Shown: one piece after another, positions 1 to 10,766 of the stretch | Layout: the number at the start of each line of letters is the position of its first letter | Position numbering within the stretch: position 1 is the stretch's first letter | Assembly: GCA_022885665.1 (NCBI GenBank) | Contig: JAGQDJ010000286.1 | Location: forward strand, 1 to 64,000 | Source: Triops longicaudatus | Taxonomy: Eukaryota > Arthropoda > Branchiopoda > Notostraca > Triopsidae | Length of the DNA: 64,000 nucleotides | Reading direction: 5' to 3' | Program-made: the position numbers and the translations under genes | The notes under the pieces: model-generated | The model's input: only the letters and a program-made list of their open reading frames with translations | Told to the model about the DNA's origin: nothing | The model's database searches: none

Positions 1-1076
1 ATGCGGCAAATGAAGTGCCCATTCGCCTTTTCCTCGACAACGTACTCCATGTCATAGCCCTCTCGCTCGAACCATCCTCGGAGCGTCTTTTTGGGATCGT
101 CTAAATATAATTCTTCATGAACACCAGCAATATCCTCCGCAAACGGGTTCTCTTTCGTGTCAGTTTCCTCGTTCGCGTCTTCACCCATTCCCCAATCGAC
201 TCCTTGCTCCTCACGTTTCTGTTCGTCTTCTGCTTCCTGAATTTTTCGTAGATTTTCTGCTTCCAATTCTTTTTGCGCTAATTCTAGCTCTCTTTGCCGT
301 CTTTGTTCAATTAATTCCGTCACGGTAAACTCGGATTCTTCTTCTTGGTCTTCGGAGGGACCTTGTACCAGAAACAAGCGAGTACTCCCGCCAAATTTGA
401 AAACATGGCCGACACGAAGTCGGTAGTACGTCTTGGGGTGACATTGATTCTTATTTAAAAAGGTACCGTGCGTACTTCCTAGGTCGTACAAATACCAGCC
501 CTTCTGCTTGGTACCGTCCTCGCTGGGTTGAAGCCGGTACTGCAGAACCGCGTGGTGCCGGGAGATGGATGGGTGTTCAAGAACAACGTGACAGTTGCTC
601 AGTCTTCCGAAGACCCAAAAAGGTTTTTTGGTAATGTCTTCATTGCCGACGATAGCCCCATTTTTTAGTACTTCCAAGGAATAGGCTTCTTCACAGAGAC
701 CACTCCAAGCAGGTTCTTTGTAAGGGATAGGAGCTGCTTGCTTTTCTTTCAATAGTTCTGCAGGTGAACGGGACACTGACTTTTTCTCCGATATAGGACT
801 GGATTGTTCCTTGGGGTTTGGCAGATCTTTGGTTGAATTTTCTGGCAAGGTGACTGGAATTCTGCCTTCCACAGGTGTGACACTGGCATCAACTGTTGCT
901 GGAGCGACCGGCAGAAAATGTTCTGTTTCATTTTCGCTTTGTTGGTCTGCGTCGGACGGTAGTGTCTTTAACGACGCAGTTCTGGCCTGACCTGGTCTTT
1001 TGCCAAAAATCACCGGCTTTTTAAATACGTTCCCTGAGTTACTTTTGATGGCTAACTTCTCGGTAAAGTCCTCCAT
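1..1076 (-). CDS. SLC4A1AP: Kanadaptin-like protein with FHA domain, N-terminal part
   Basis: The frame opens at the ATG at 1076 and stays open to the left edge, giving about 358 residues of a protein whose C terminus lies outside the window. The first 120 or so residues are charged and low in complexity. An FHA phosphopeptide-binding domain follows at about residues 130-235, with the hallmark GR (157-158), SISRHH (170-175) and a GSTHGTFLN stretch. A charged Glu/Arg coiled coil comes next, then the motif KKTLRGWFEREG near the window edge, which is typical of kanadaptin just after the coiled coil. Kanadaptins are nuclear/cytosolic proteins named for binding the anion exchanger AE1 and linked to RNA processing; the exact role is unsettled. 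No intron is seen in this part. The gene is divergent from kaptin. Family assignment is secure; function is by homology only. Confidence 0.88.
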   Translation of the reverse strand, partial: MEDFTEKLAIKSNSGNVFKKPVIFGKRPGQARTASLKTLPSDADQQSENETEHFLPVAPATVDASVTPVEGRIPVTLPENSTKDLPNPKEQSSPISEKKSVSRSPAELLKEKQAAPIPYKEPAWSGLCEEAYSLEVLKNGAIVGNEDITKKPFWVFGRLSNCHVVLEHPSISRHHAVLQYRLQPSEDGTKQKGWYLYDLGSTHGTFLNKNQCHPKTYYRLRVGHVFKFGGSTRLFLVQGPSEDQEEESEFTVTELIEQRRQRELELAQKELEAENLRKIQEAEDEQKREEQGVDWGMGEDANEETDTKENPFAEDIAGVHEELYLDDPKKTLRGWFEREGYDMEYVVEEKANGHFICR

Positions 1077-2965
1077 GGCTATGTTGTTTACTTGCTATAG
1101 ACAGCAAAATTGACGCCAGATGGGGAGTGCATCGCAAGTAGCGCAATTTGGCCCGAGGAGGGTTCTTCCTAGTTAGCACTGGAGGTATTAAAAAATTTAT
1201 TAAAATTGTTCAAAATGCATTAAAAATCAGCCGAGTTTATCCAATATATCAATGAATGATTAGGGAAACTCTTAAAAACATCCACAAAAACAAGGTTAAG
1301 GAAAAATTTTCCGTTGCATCGCAAAAATTTCTCTATGCTATTTAGCTATAGATTTTATTTCCTAATGACGAACCGCGGTAACCTGTTTGCGGATCGTTCG
1401 CGCGAATCCCTCAAGTAGCTGGCCATGAACGATTTAATTCCATCGTTAAAAGTGTCTCAAGTGATAGTTGAATATGCAGTATTCCATTTAGTTGGAGTAT
1501 GACACAGAAAAAACGCAACTTGTGGGAACTTCACTGGACTCCTCGATCACCCTGCATTAGAATTACACTGATCACCAAAACGTCCAATTATTACTATTTT
1601 TAGTTCCGCCCATGCAATAAAAAATCCCGTAACTAGGCCGTAATGAAAATAATAATGTTCTCCGTTTGTGTAGTGTAGATCTTTCTACCCTTACGGAGTT
1701 TTTACAGCCGAGAGCACTTCTCATTATGCCGTCACCAGGTTATATGCCCTTGTCCTTTTTAAAACGTTCCTTTATGAGATTTCGATACTTGTCATCTTGT
1801 CAAGTGTTTTTTTTCTGCACATTCTTTTTTTCTTCCAGAAGCAGACTAAAAGTTCAGAATGGCAAACAGGGTTTTACACATGATTTTGGTTCGCGGGAGG
1901 GGGGGGGGGGAGTTGGAGTTTCGAGGGGTGGTTTACGTAATGCATTTTTTGGACGCTTTGTAGTCGTCTATGCTTACCATTATAAATCTCACATTTCGTG
2001 GGGGAGGTGGTTAAAACCCTACAAACAACTCCCCTGGGTACGAGGGTGGTGGCCAACAAATATACTAAATGAGGAGAAAACAAGAGTTATTTAGTTGAGA
2101 AACGGAGATTATAGCGAAAAAAAGGAGTTATGTCTTCATTCAGATTATTTGTTTAAGTATCCAATTTCTATTGTCTGAGTATCTTTTCTATACCTTCATT
2201 CAAACGCATTTTTTTAAATGGTGGCCCATATTAACTCGCTTTTTTTACGCGAAAAATGTGATGAAAGAGCCGGCGCGCAAGAGCTTGAGGTGCCAAGAAA
2301 TTTCTTTTTAAACAAATACTTGACAAGCCCGAACAAGTCTAAGTATTCTCAAAACTTACAACATTTTTGTCGGAAAGTTCAGTGACCTTTCAAGAACATG
2401 GGAACCATTATTTTCCGTCAAGTTAGCTCAGAAGCTTCTGCAGAATTCTGTCCTTTTCCACCGAAAGTTTTACCTTTTTGAAAACCGATTATCCGATACA
2501 CAACATCAAGACTGAAAAAAGTTATTGGATTTTTCACTTTTATCTCTAAAAACTAATTTTCCCGTCGAAAATATCTATCCGAGACACAAAACAAAATTAC
2601 TCACGAAGTCGTCGAAATTTTAGATCAGTAAGTCCACTCCAAGCATCCTCTTATTAAAAAAACGCGGGTTAATGTTTTCGTTTAATGCGAAATGCGGTAT
2701 AATACTCTATAAACGAACAGCGGAAGACTCAGGCAAGGAACTTTTTTCATACACCTACGAAGTCTTGATTTCTAGCCAACAGTGTGAATCGGTCGTTAGT
2801 GCCACTTTTCCCGAACCGGCTTGGAGTCAGGCAGTTAGTGCTGACCGGTCGTAAATATAAACAAACGTGGCCGAAAGCCTCCTGTGCTCTTGGTAAGGGG
2901 AAAAAGTAACGCAAATACTTGTGAAGTCTGTTGCTACGGCACAGCAAGAGTGAAGCTTTCAGACA
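1077..2965. other. Intergenic region between divergent kanadaptin and kaptin
   Basis: This 1.9-kb spacer separates two divergent genes and must hold both promoters. I see no TATA box in a convincing position. The part around 1860-1960 holds a 12-base G run followed by a stretch resembling sequence at 14617-14700 (see findings), possibly a decayed transposon. Short open frames here have no domain-like composition. Confidence 0.5.
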
Positions 2966-4684
2966 ATGTCAGATACCACCACGAATATTGGTAAAAACTG
3001 GGTCGATTGCCATCTGTTTACATTGCGTTCCCAGGGTAGCATGTATACCATGAGTATTTTGCGGACAGAAGATGACGACAGGAACGATCCACCAACTAGC
3101 ATTATTGCCGCTCCTCTCTCCAAACCTATCTTCTCTATGGGATTCAGCCATACTTCGGAAGATAACCTACTACCGTCTATGAAGGAACTTCAGGCCATTT
3201 GTCTTCCTGGTATCAATTATAATTTAATACTTTACACTTTATTGCAGAAGTAACGTTCTGTCGTACCTAGGCAATGCGGATATCGTATCCATCGATGCCT
3301 TTTACAAACCTAATCAGGATAATATCTTCGTCGTAGGAATAGCAGCTTTCAAAGTAAGGAACATTTTTCATATGCGGTAAAACTTTTGGATTATTTTTTT
3401 CCTTTATAGTTGGGAGAGAGTACTCACGCACTAAGCGTTCATATAATGAAAGAAGAGCTTTTACACAGCTATGTCATAGACTTGAAGTTTGTTCCTTACC
3501 AGTTGTACCATTTCTTCTTAAGTGAAAAGAGTCACCGCAAAGAGGTCAGTTGAAAGACCGCGACTTTCACCCGAAATTATAAATTTATGTGATTAGGTTG
3601 TGTGGTTACTAAGCGGTAGCGATCGTAGAATACATTTGTTCCGAGAAGGCAGCAACATTCCTGACGTCTATGCCGAAGTCCCGGTGACTGAACTTTTCCC
3701 GGAATTCGACTCCGAAACACCAAGCGTTGTGTTGTGGATGGATGGAGTTCAATTGGAAAACACGTAATTCAGTATTACGTTCGTAAATTTCAGTGTTAAG
3801 GGATTGTGCGTCTAGGAGACTATTTGCCTTGGGGTGTGAGTGTGGAGCGTTGCGTTTAACGTTAACTGACGCCAGTAGCTTGCAAGTTTTGAAGCGATGG
3901 AACATGGAACTTGCTAACCCAATAAGTTCAGTACGTTTTTTTACACGTCAGAATCACGTAACTGTTCCAAGCTTTCTAAAAGGTAGTATTATAATGGAAG
4001 GTAATTTCAAAGGCGAAGGCTTGTTCAACATTTATCTTTAGAGGAAGGACTTGGCACCGCCGATAAATCGTCGTGCAGCTTGCAGGACTTTCACTTATTG
4101 GTTACAAATACATTACTTCCTTCACGAGTCTACGAGTAAGTGGAATAATTTTCCCATAGTATGAACTTATTACATTGAATAATTATTACATTCTAGTTCA
4201 GTAAGTGAATGGGGCTTAGCTCGCTATTCGGTACTACCGGGTTCAGATAGTTTTGATGCTGTGATATGCTCAACTATTGCTGACATAAATATGGACGGGA
4301 CAAATGAAATAATTCTAGGAACATACGGACAAGTGCGCCTTTGCGTTATAATTATAAACTTTCTTTACAATAATACTATTTTATTGTCAGGAACTCCTCA
4401 TCTATGGTCAGAACTCCGACGCAGCAGACAAAGCGACTTGGAGTGTCCTGTACCAAAAGAATTTCTCACATCCGTTGTTGTCCGTTTATTACGAGGATGT
4501 TACTATGGATGGGATTCGCGAGCTAATCGTCATGACTACCCGCGGTGTGCAGGTTCTTCAAGTACGTAAATGATAATTTGGCCGAAAGCCTCATGATTGA
4601 TTTCATTTTTAGCATGAACTCTCGGAAGTGGCGGACTTATGTGTTCGCCGATTGAATAAGCTCCTACGGCCAGCAGAGACCTGA
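2966..4684 (+). CDS. KPTN: Kaptin (KICSTOR complex subunit)
   Basis: Nine exons give 423 residues, close to human kaptin (436): 2966-3174, 3248-3353, 3410-3544, 3597-3763, 3801-3982, 4042-4135, 4197-4332, 4391-4561 and 4613-4684. Kaptin-typical stretches are present in order: NADIVSIDAFYKP, VVWLLSGSDRRIHLF, ELFPEF, SRRLFALGCECG, LPGSDSFDAVICS, DINMDGTNEIILGTYGQ, DVTMDGIRELIVMTTRGVQV and a C-terminal VRRLNKLL. The two DxxMDG segments look like the Ca-binding-loop-like strands of the beta-propeller. In KICSTOR, kaptin works with ITFG2, SZT2 and C12orf66 to place GATOR1 on lysosomes and restrain mTORC1 when nutrients are low; it was also described as actin-associated. The exon 1 donor is weak and needs checking (see findings). 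ECH1 follows on the same strand 516 bp downstream. Confidence 0.9.
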
Positions 4685-5200
4685 CACCTTTCGCTCACTG
4701 CAGGAAGACGTTTCGAAAAAAGACAGAACAGTCGAGGGAGTAATGCCGAGCCTCCGCCGACAAGTTGTGTCAATCGTCTTCATCAAGCATCATCATTAAC
4801 TCGATTTGAATTACACTTAATTTGAATTAGAACTTTTATGTGTGTCTGTGAGTCTACTCTTACTCGTATGACTTGCACAACTCGTCAAAGGAAATTCGTC
4901 ATTCTTTAGTGAGATTTTGAATGAACTTACTATACAGTGCCATCTGTAAATGGATCCGAGAAGCGTTTTGCATTATATCCCAATGTAATGCTAAAAGAGT
5001 GTACTTTGGCCTACGTTTCAACACGAAACCTGGGTGAGAGGGAAGAAAGTTGTGAATATCACTTTGTAAACAGTTTACTCTAGCCATGAATTTAAATAAA
5101 TTACGTAAGTTTATAGGCACGACATGAATGAGAGCATTGAGTGCTTGTAGGATTAATTTTGAAACTTGTAGGATTATCGAGTGTTAATGTTTTTCGCCAA

Positions 5201-7179
5201 ATGACGAAGAGAATGTCAAGTGAAGCTGTTAACAGTTCTTATAAATTCGAGACACTTCAGGTGTCCTCTCCAGCTCCATGGGTATTCCATGTGGAATTCA
5301 ACCGCCCAGAGCAGCTAAATGCCATGAATTCCACATTTTGGAGGTACTGAAGGAAGGATTAAATGACCAAAGTAACGATTGTTGAAAGATGACAAATTAA
5401 AATTCTTCATCTTTAAGGGAAATAGGCGAGTGCTTTAATGCATTAGCCGATGATGCGGATTGTAGAGCCGTAGTAATGTCCGCCAAAGGGAAACACTTTA
5501 CTGCAGGTAGAAAAGATTCTTTTTGGATTCTTTTCCATTGACAAAGTTCGACCTATTAGGTTTGGATTTCACCGATGTTAGTGACCTCGTCGGGGCGGTA
5601 ATGAGTGACCAGGACATAGCCCGAAAATGCAAGGCAGTTTACCAGACAATTAAGCGTTTCCAAACGTCTTTTTCTGCTCTTGAAAAGGTGAAATTGCTAG
5701 CTGATTGTCTACTCCGTTATATGAAATTGGGCGTTGCAGAGAGAACAGCAAAATGATAGAGGAAAATAAATAAGGGCTTTAGTCGGCTTGCGCGTTTTTG
5801 CTAAAAAAAGACAGCGCAAATGCCGTTTTCTTTAACTTGACTAGTTTACTTTATCGCCCTTTTCCTTTCTCAGATATTTTGCAATAAGTTCACAGAAATC
5901 GTAGCGCAAAGAAATGTGAATTTTCGCTAAAAAATGTTAAGATAAGATTTAAGCCCGTAGATTTGAAGTAAACCACATTCCATCCTCTTCTTAAGGTTTC
6001 GAAAACATCCAGTCATTATGGTGTCTTTAGCTAGTGGAGCACAATTTAGTAAAATAGTACTGGACAGCAGTACAATTTTCAATTTACTTGGTAAAAGTAC
6101 GATTGGGATCCAATTTTTGAAATCCCAGTCATAGAAGTTCCACACAATGCCACCCTCTTTGGCAGGTGTTGTTCTTCCTTACCGATAAGTTTTTACGTTC
6201 ATTTCTAAGCTTTTACTTACGGATAGTATGAAATTTTCCCCGTGCAGGTCTCACATAAATATAGTTAAGGTATGAAATTTCATACTTTTCAGTAATATTG
6301 TGCAATAGTAGTGTTTCTTAAATGTACGAAACATGTACATACCATGTACGAACCATACTGTTTTTCGACTTATGAACTGTCTTTTTAATTTGTTACTAGC
6401 TTTTTAGAACTTTTTTTTTCACATTAGTGTTTGAAAGGAATAATTTGTGTTATTTAAGCTCATGAATGCGATTGCTACTATTTAGTGTCCGAAACCTGTA
6501 ATTGCCGGTGTTCATTCCGCTTGTGTTGGAGCTGGAGTAGATATAATTACCGCGGCCGATATCCGATATTGTACTCAAGATGCGTCCTTTCAAGTGAAAG
6601 AAGTGGATTTAGGTTACTATGCTATGAAATTCAGTGGACAAGAAATGTACAACATTTTAACGCAACATAGGCTTGGCGGCTGATGTAGGTACTCTTCAGC
6701 GACTCCCTAAAGTTATAGGCTCTGACAGTTTGACTCGCGAGTTGGCTTTTACTGCGCGGAAAATGTTTTCTTCCGAGGCGCTTTCAGCCGGATTGGTAAG
6801 TCGGGTGTTTCCCGACAAGGAAAGGTATACTTTGTCGAAATTTACAATAATTCCCTTTTGTATTGATGAATACTTGTTTGACAGTATGTTAAATGCGTGT
6901 GTGGAACTAGCAAAGGTGATATCTTCCAAGTCCCCTGTTGCTGTCCAAGGGACAAAAATTCATCTTAATTACTCAAGGGATCATACGACTGAGGAGGCGT
7001 TAGAGTATATGGTACAGTTTACTTAGTTTTTGTCCTAGATGAGCCCTGTGAGACTTTCAAGTCTAATTATCTTATAGGCCGTGTGGAATATGACTATGCT
7101 GCAATCTGAAGATTTGCGCCAGTCAGCCATGGCGTTGATGGATCGCAAGGCACCTGCTCCGACTTTCGCGAAGTTGTGA
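5201..7179 (+). CDS. ECH1: Delta(3,5)-delta(2,4)-dienoyl-CoA isomerase
   Basis: Seven exons (5201-5343, 5418-5506, 5560-5687, 6486-6612, 6671-6824, 6885-7011, 7078-7179) join in frame into a crotonase-fold enzyme. It shifts double bonds of dienoyl-CoA during beta-oxidation of unsaturated fatty acids. Evidence is the substrate loop FNRPEQLNAMN, the oxyanion segments GKHFTAGLDF and AGVHSACVGAGVD, and the catalytic acidic stretch QVKEVDLGLAADVGTL, followed by the ECH1-type RLPKVIG and FTARKM. The protein ends in AKL, a peroxisomal PTS1 signal. I start at the ATG at 5201. Codons upstream to 5141 read as a basic, leucine-rich presequence-like peptide but have no ATG before an in-frame stop, so a spliced 5' exon adding a mitochondrial signal is possible. 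The stop lies 68 bp from that of convergent DRC8. Confidence 0.92.
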
Positions 7180-7247
7180 TTTTAAAAATTATATTTTTAC
7201 GGGTATTAGAATGTAATTGAGTAATGAAGCTCGATGAATAATACAGA

Positions 7248-7831
7248 CTATTGAAGCATAAATCTTGTGTAAGCTGCATAAGCTATGGCGTCTTGGTTAT
7301 TCGAGTTAGTGTCCCCACCTGCGTTCATGAGTGTTGAAGCCGCTGCGAGCATCTCTTGCATTTCTTCCATAGTAAATGGCTCGCCAGCTCCCATAATTGC
7401 ATCTTCCAACTGTTTTTTTGACAAAAAGCCGGTCTTGGAGTCATCCAAGCGTTGGAAAGCATGGAGTAGCATGTCTTCCGAAACCGCTTGGAATCTCTTT
7501 TGTTGAAGAACGGCAGTCATTACTGGAAGAAATCGGTCTAAATGGATTTGCCCAGTTGTAGCACCTCCGTCTCCTTCTATTTCTAACATAAGCTGCTGCA
7601 AATCTGCTTCAGAGGGACAACATCCTATGACAAGGGTTCCTAGCTGAGAATCTAATTTATGTAACTGCTATGTAATTTACCTAGAGAGCGAATAATAGTC
7701 CCGATTTCGCGAACATCTACGGTTTTTGTTTTGTCGTGGTCAAATACTTGGAATCCTTCACAAATCAACCGTTGCAATTCTTGTGTGTTCTTCGTAACGG
7801 AAAGACGAGATAATCGACAAGCCGCCGACAT
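7248..7831 (-). CDS. EFCAB2: Dynein regulatory complex subunit 8 (EF-hand protein)
   Basis: Two exons (7681-7831 and 7248-7624) join in phase to give 175 residues. The order of conserved pieces matches DRC8/EFCAB2: an EF-hand-like FQVFDHDKTKTVDVREIGTI, then IRSLGCCPSEADL across the intron, HLDRFLPVMTAVL, LLHAFQRLDDSKTGFLSK and GEPFTMEEMQEML. DRC8 belongs to the nexin-dynein regulatory complex of motile axonemes. The first loop keeps D-x-D-x-T spacing but the second (DDSKTGF) is partly degenerate, so calcium binding is uncertain. Its 3' end faces ECH1. The gene implies that the organism has motile cilia or flagellate sperm. Confidence 0.9.
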
Positions 7832-9029
7832 TGTTACTTTCTGCTACCTTGCAGCCCTGAATTATTGATCTAACAGTAGTTCTTTTATGTAATGCTTCCA
7901 ATTTGCTCGGGGACTTCTAGGCCAAATCAAACAAAGGAAACCCTTCTTTCCGGTTAGAGATATGGGTATGCCGTTTACGCATTCGAAAAACCTATAATAT
8001 ACGTATTTTATGCGAATTTTATCCATATAGTTTTTATTTTTACATGTTAATTACTGTGATGGAAATTAAGTGCAGATACAAGAAACTCGAGCTCTATAAA
8101 TTTGTTTTCTGTATTATCGATCTCTCCAAGTACATTTCGTCATTTTTACACAACAATTTTCAAGAGAACAAACAGTAGTATTAAAATAATGAGAAATAAT
8201 TTCACTCTGACGAAGGAACCCCTGGATTTGAATATACGCTGCTGAAACTTCCCGAATTCTCTCATACTTCCTACGGCTGTTTTAACACGTGGCCATTTTG
8301 GATTATCCCTTCTGAGATTCGCAAAATCCTCTTGCTACTCTTAACAATAAAATTTTCCCTTACAAGAAATTCTGAATAGTCTACGTTGTCTGGAAGTCCA
8401 CAGTGCAGCAACGCAATTCAACAACTAAACTTAAGCCTTGCTTCTAATAACCTCGTGCCAGGACTGAAAACTGAGGACCTCACCGGTTTTCAGACAGGAA
8501 TGAAATATGAAACACCGAACTTCTGGGCTAGTGACAGTTAAATATACCTCTTTATGAGTTACATTACAATCAATAACGAAGACCTTTTTAAAGTTCATTT
8601 TACGTATATTGAACAGCTATTAGACGCTTTTTAACGGTTTTTTCGCTTTTTAACGCTTTTAAACGTATTTTTCTGTGCTAATAGCTTCATAGCTTCTGAA
8701 ATTTGCAACCGATAATTTCCACACATGCATACACAAAAAAAAGATGATAACCTGCATGTTTACTTCTGTAGCAGGCTTCCGTAATCCGTTTCACCTTTGA
8801 AATTTTTCCATCTTTGGCATTGCTTGATGACAATATGTACCAAATACACCGATGTACTGCACGATACATTTAGTACAGCTAAAATGTAAGTGCAAACCAA
8901 TAATTGAAAGCGAAGAGTGAAATTGGCTTATCCTTATGTAAAGACAAGTCCAGTTAAGTTGAAGCTCCGTGTAACACAAAGCTTTCGGGATTGGGATCAG
9001 GTACTCAGTCCGAACCCTATGAACTATGC

Positions 9030-9237
9030 CAGTGGTGCCCAACCTTTTTTCACCCGAGGGCCGCGCGCGACATGATGTAAAATCTCGCGGGCCTGAATGT
9101 TCCGGTTTCGCCAGAATCATGCCGACGTTAAAAATGAAATTATGCAGTGATATACATGAGCGGTGTAAATGAGCGGGCCGCATGAGGCACCTTCGCGGGC
9201 CGGATATGGCCCGCGGGCCGTAGGTTGGGCACCACTG
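9030..9237. mobile_element. Non-autonomous hAT-like MITE
   Basis: The element is 208 bp. It begins CAGTGGTGCCCAACC and ends with the exact reverse complement GGTTGGGCACCACTG, a perfect 15-bp terminal inverted repeat. The flanks are 8-bp near-identical direct repeats, AACTATGC (9022-9029) and ACCTATGC (9238-9245), differing at one base. An 8-bp target duplication and CAGTGG-type ends are hallmarks of hAT transposons. The inside is GC-rich (GGGCC-rich near both ends), unlike its surroundings, and has no transposase, so mobility would need an enzyme from elsewhere in the genome. Confidence 0.85.
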
Positions 9238-9471
9238 ACCTATGCGGAGAGCACTTGTTACGTTCTACTCCTTTTCAAATTCCGTTTATTCGTAACTTCC
9301 AATTTACATCAATACCAAAACGAACTCCAATGCAAAATTACACAAAAACACTCTTTCTCGTGCTAACTCTCAATTTAAGTTTACAAAAATCAAATGTCAC
9401 GCTCAAGAAACGGAACTGGCTCAAAGGAAGGTCAAAAAGGAACTCTCTATTACAGGCTGCGTGCAGGGGAT

Positions 9472-9521
9472 TTCATTCTTACCAACAATGAATCTTAGGA
9501 TTCATTGTTGGTAAGAATGAA
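9472..9521. repeat. 50-bp perfect palindrome (hairpin)
   Basis: Two 23-base arms (9472-9494 and 9499-9521) are exact reverse complements separated by TTAG. The arms begin TTCATTCTTACC and end GGTAAGAATGAA. No coding frame or gene overlaps it. It could fold as a strong hairpin in RNA or extrude as a cruciform. Confidence 0.9.
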
Positions 9522-10766
9522 TTTGACTGTTGGGTAAAATGAACGCCACACACTGTATTTAAAAACTGAACTAGAGAAATATTTCGAAGATTTAGTTAAT
9601 TATAATGATATAGGTGCGCTATTAATCCTAAGTGGAATGGTGAAGTTTAGTTCAAAGTCTAGTCAAAACAGTGCGACGACAGGGTAAACGATTCGCCATT
9701 AGTGAAGATTTTTCTCGATGTTTTTTTACTCTGCTATATGGGGGAAAGGCCTGGAGGGATTAAAATGAAGTGATCCTGCATTTTAAAGTACTACTTAGTA
9801 AGTTGTGTAGTGCTTGAAAAAATATCACTAATTTAAAAATGATTTCCATACCAAACGCCGGGGTTCCTTTGAATATCCGAACTACTTTGAACATTGTGTG
9901 TGTGTGTGGGGGGGGGGGGGGTAGGGGGTAGGCCGTCTGCTGCTCTTCGAGTATTGCATACTGCCATTTGTCTCAAGTCATATACGATAAAAAAAATTCC
10001 TAGCGAGCTCTAACTTCTTCAGTGTTATAATTTGTGTGGTATTGGAGAGGAGCGTAAAAGGGTCTGGGAGGACACGACTTACGATAACAAAAGGCAATGA
10101 GAACTCAGTTCATAAATCAGACGTTGAATTAATTCTCTCTTCCCATGCTACCACAGAGTTAAGCACACTGGGACAGAGAAGATTAAAGAAAGAATAGAGA
10201 TCGCAGTGAGCGCGAAGTGCGAATCTGAAAAGGGCTGAGTTAAAGTTTACTTTCCTCTTTTTCTGACTTATCTCTATTCATTTATACTTTATCCAAAACG
10301 ACTCAAATCAGTTTGTCAAAAAGAAATGATTGTAATTTTTTCCCCAAGTTTATTTCAAAATTAACCTAAATAAACTTCAAAAGCGGAAAAAAGTTTTTTT
10401 TTTTGAGTAACCCATCGGACGGTACAGGGGACTTCAAGGGAAATGTAAATAAAAAAGTACCCTAGCGCTTTTATAAAAGCTTGTGACAAATCGGTAAGAT
10501 TTGAAAGGTACCAGGCTAAAAATAGTGCGTCCGAAGCAATTAGAATTGAGTGTACGAAATTTTCGCGTCAATGAGAGTTACCGAGTGAGTCACACAGCAG
10601 AGTTGGTAAGGGTGTCATCGAAAAAGTCTGACGAGGTACACCTCGTATATCTAGTTCGCGTTTCAGTACTTGCCAAGACCAGCAAAAAAGTTTTGTTGAC
10701 ACCGTATTGTTGCATTTCTGCTTCTACATGTCCTATATAAAAACTGTTATATAATATTGTGTCATT

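Larger units (their letters stand above)
7832..10766. other. Intergenic region between DRC8 and presenilin
   Basis: About 2.9 kb with no coding region I can support. It holds a hAT-like MITE (9030-9237), a 50-bp perfect palindrome (9472-9521), a GT run passing straight into a G run (about 9896-9922), and presumably the promoters of both flanking genes. Confidence 0.6.

Noticed and set aside
10733..10742. TATATAAA-like element just before presenilin
   Set aside because: Only about 30 bp before the ATG, so it would start transcription at the start codon; more likely chance in AT-rich sequence.
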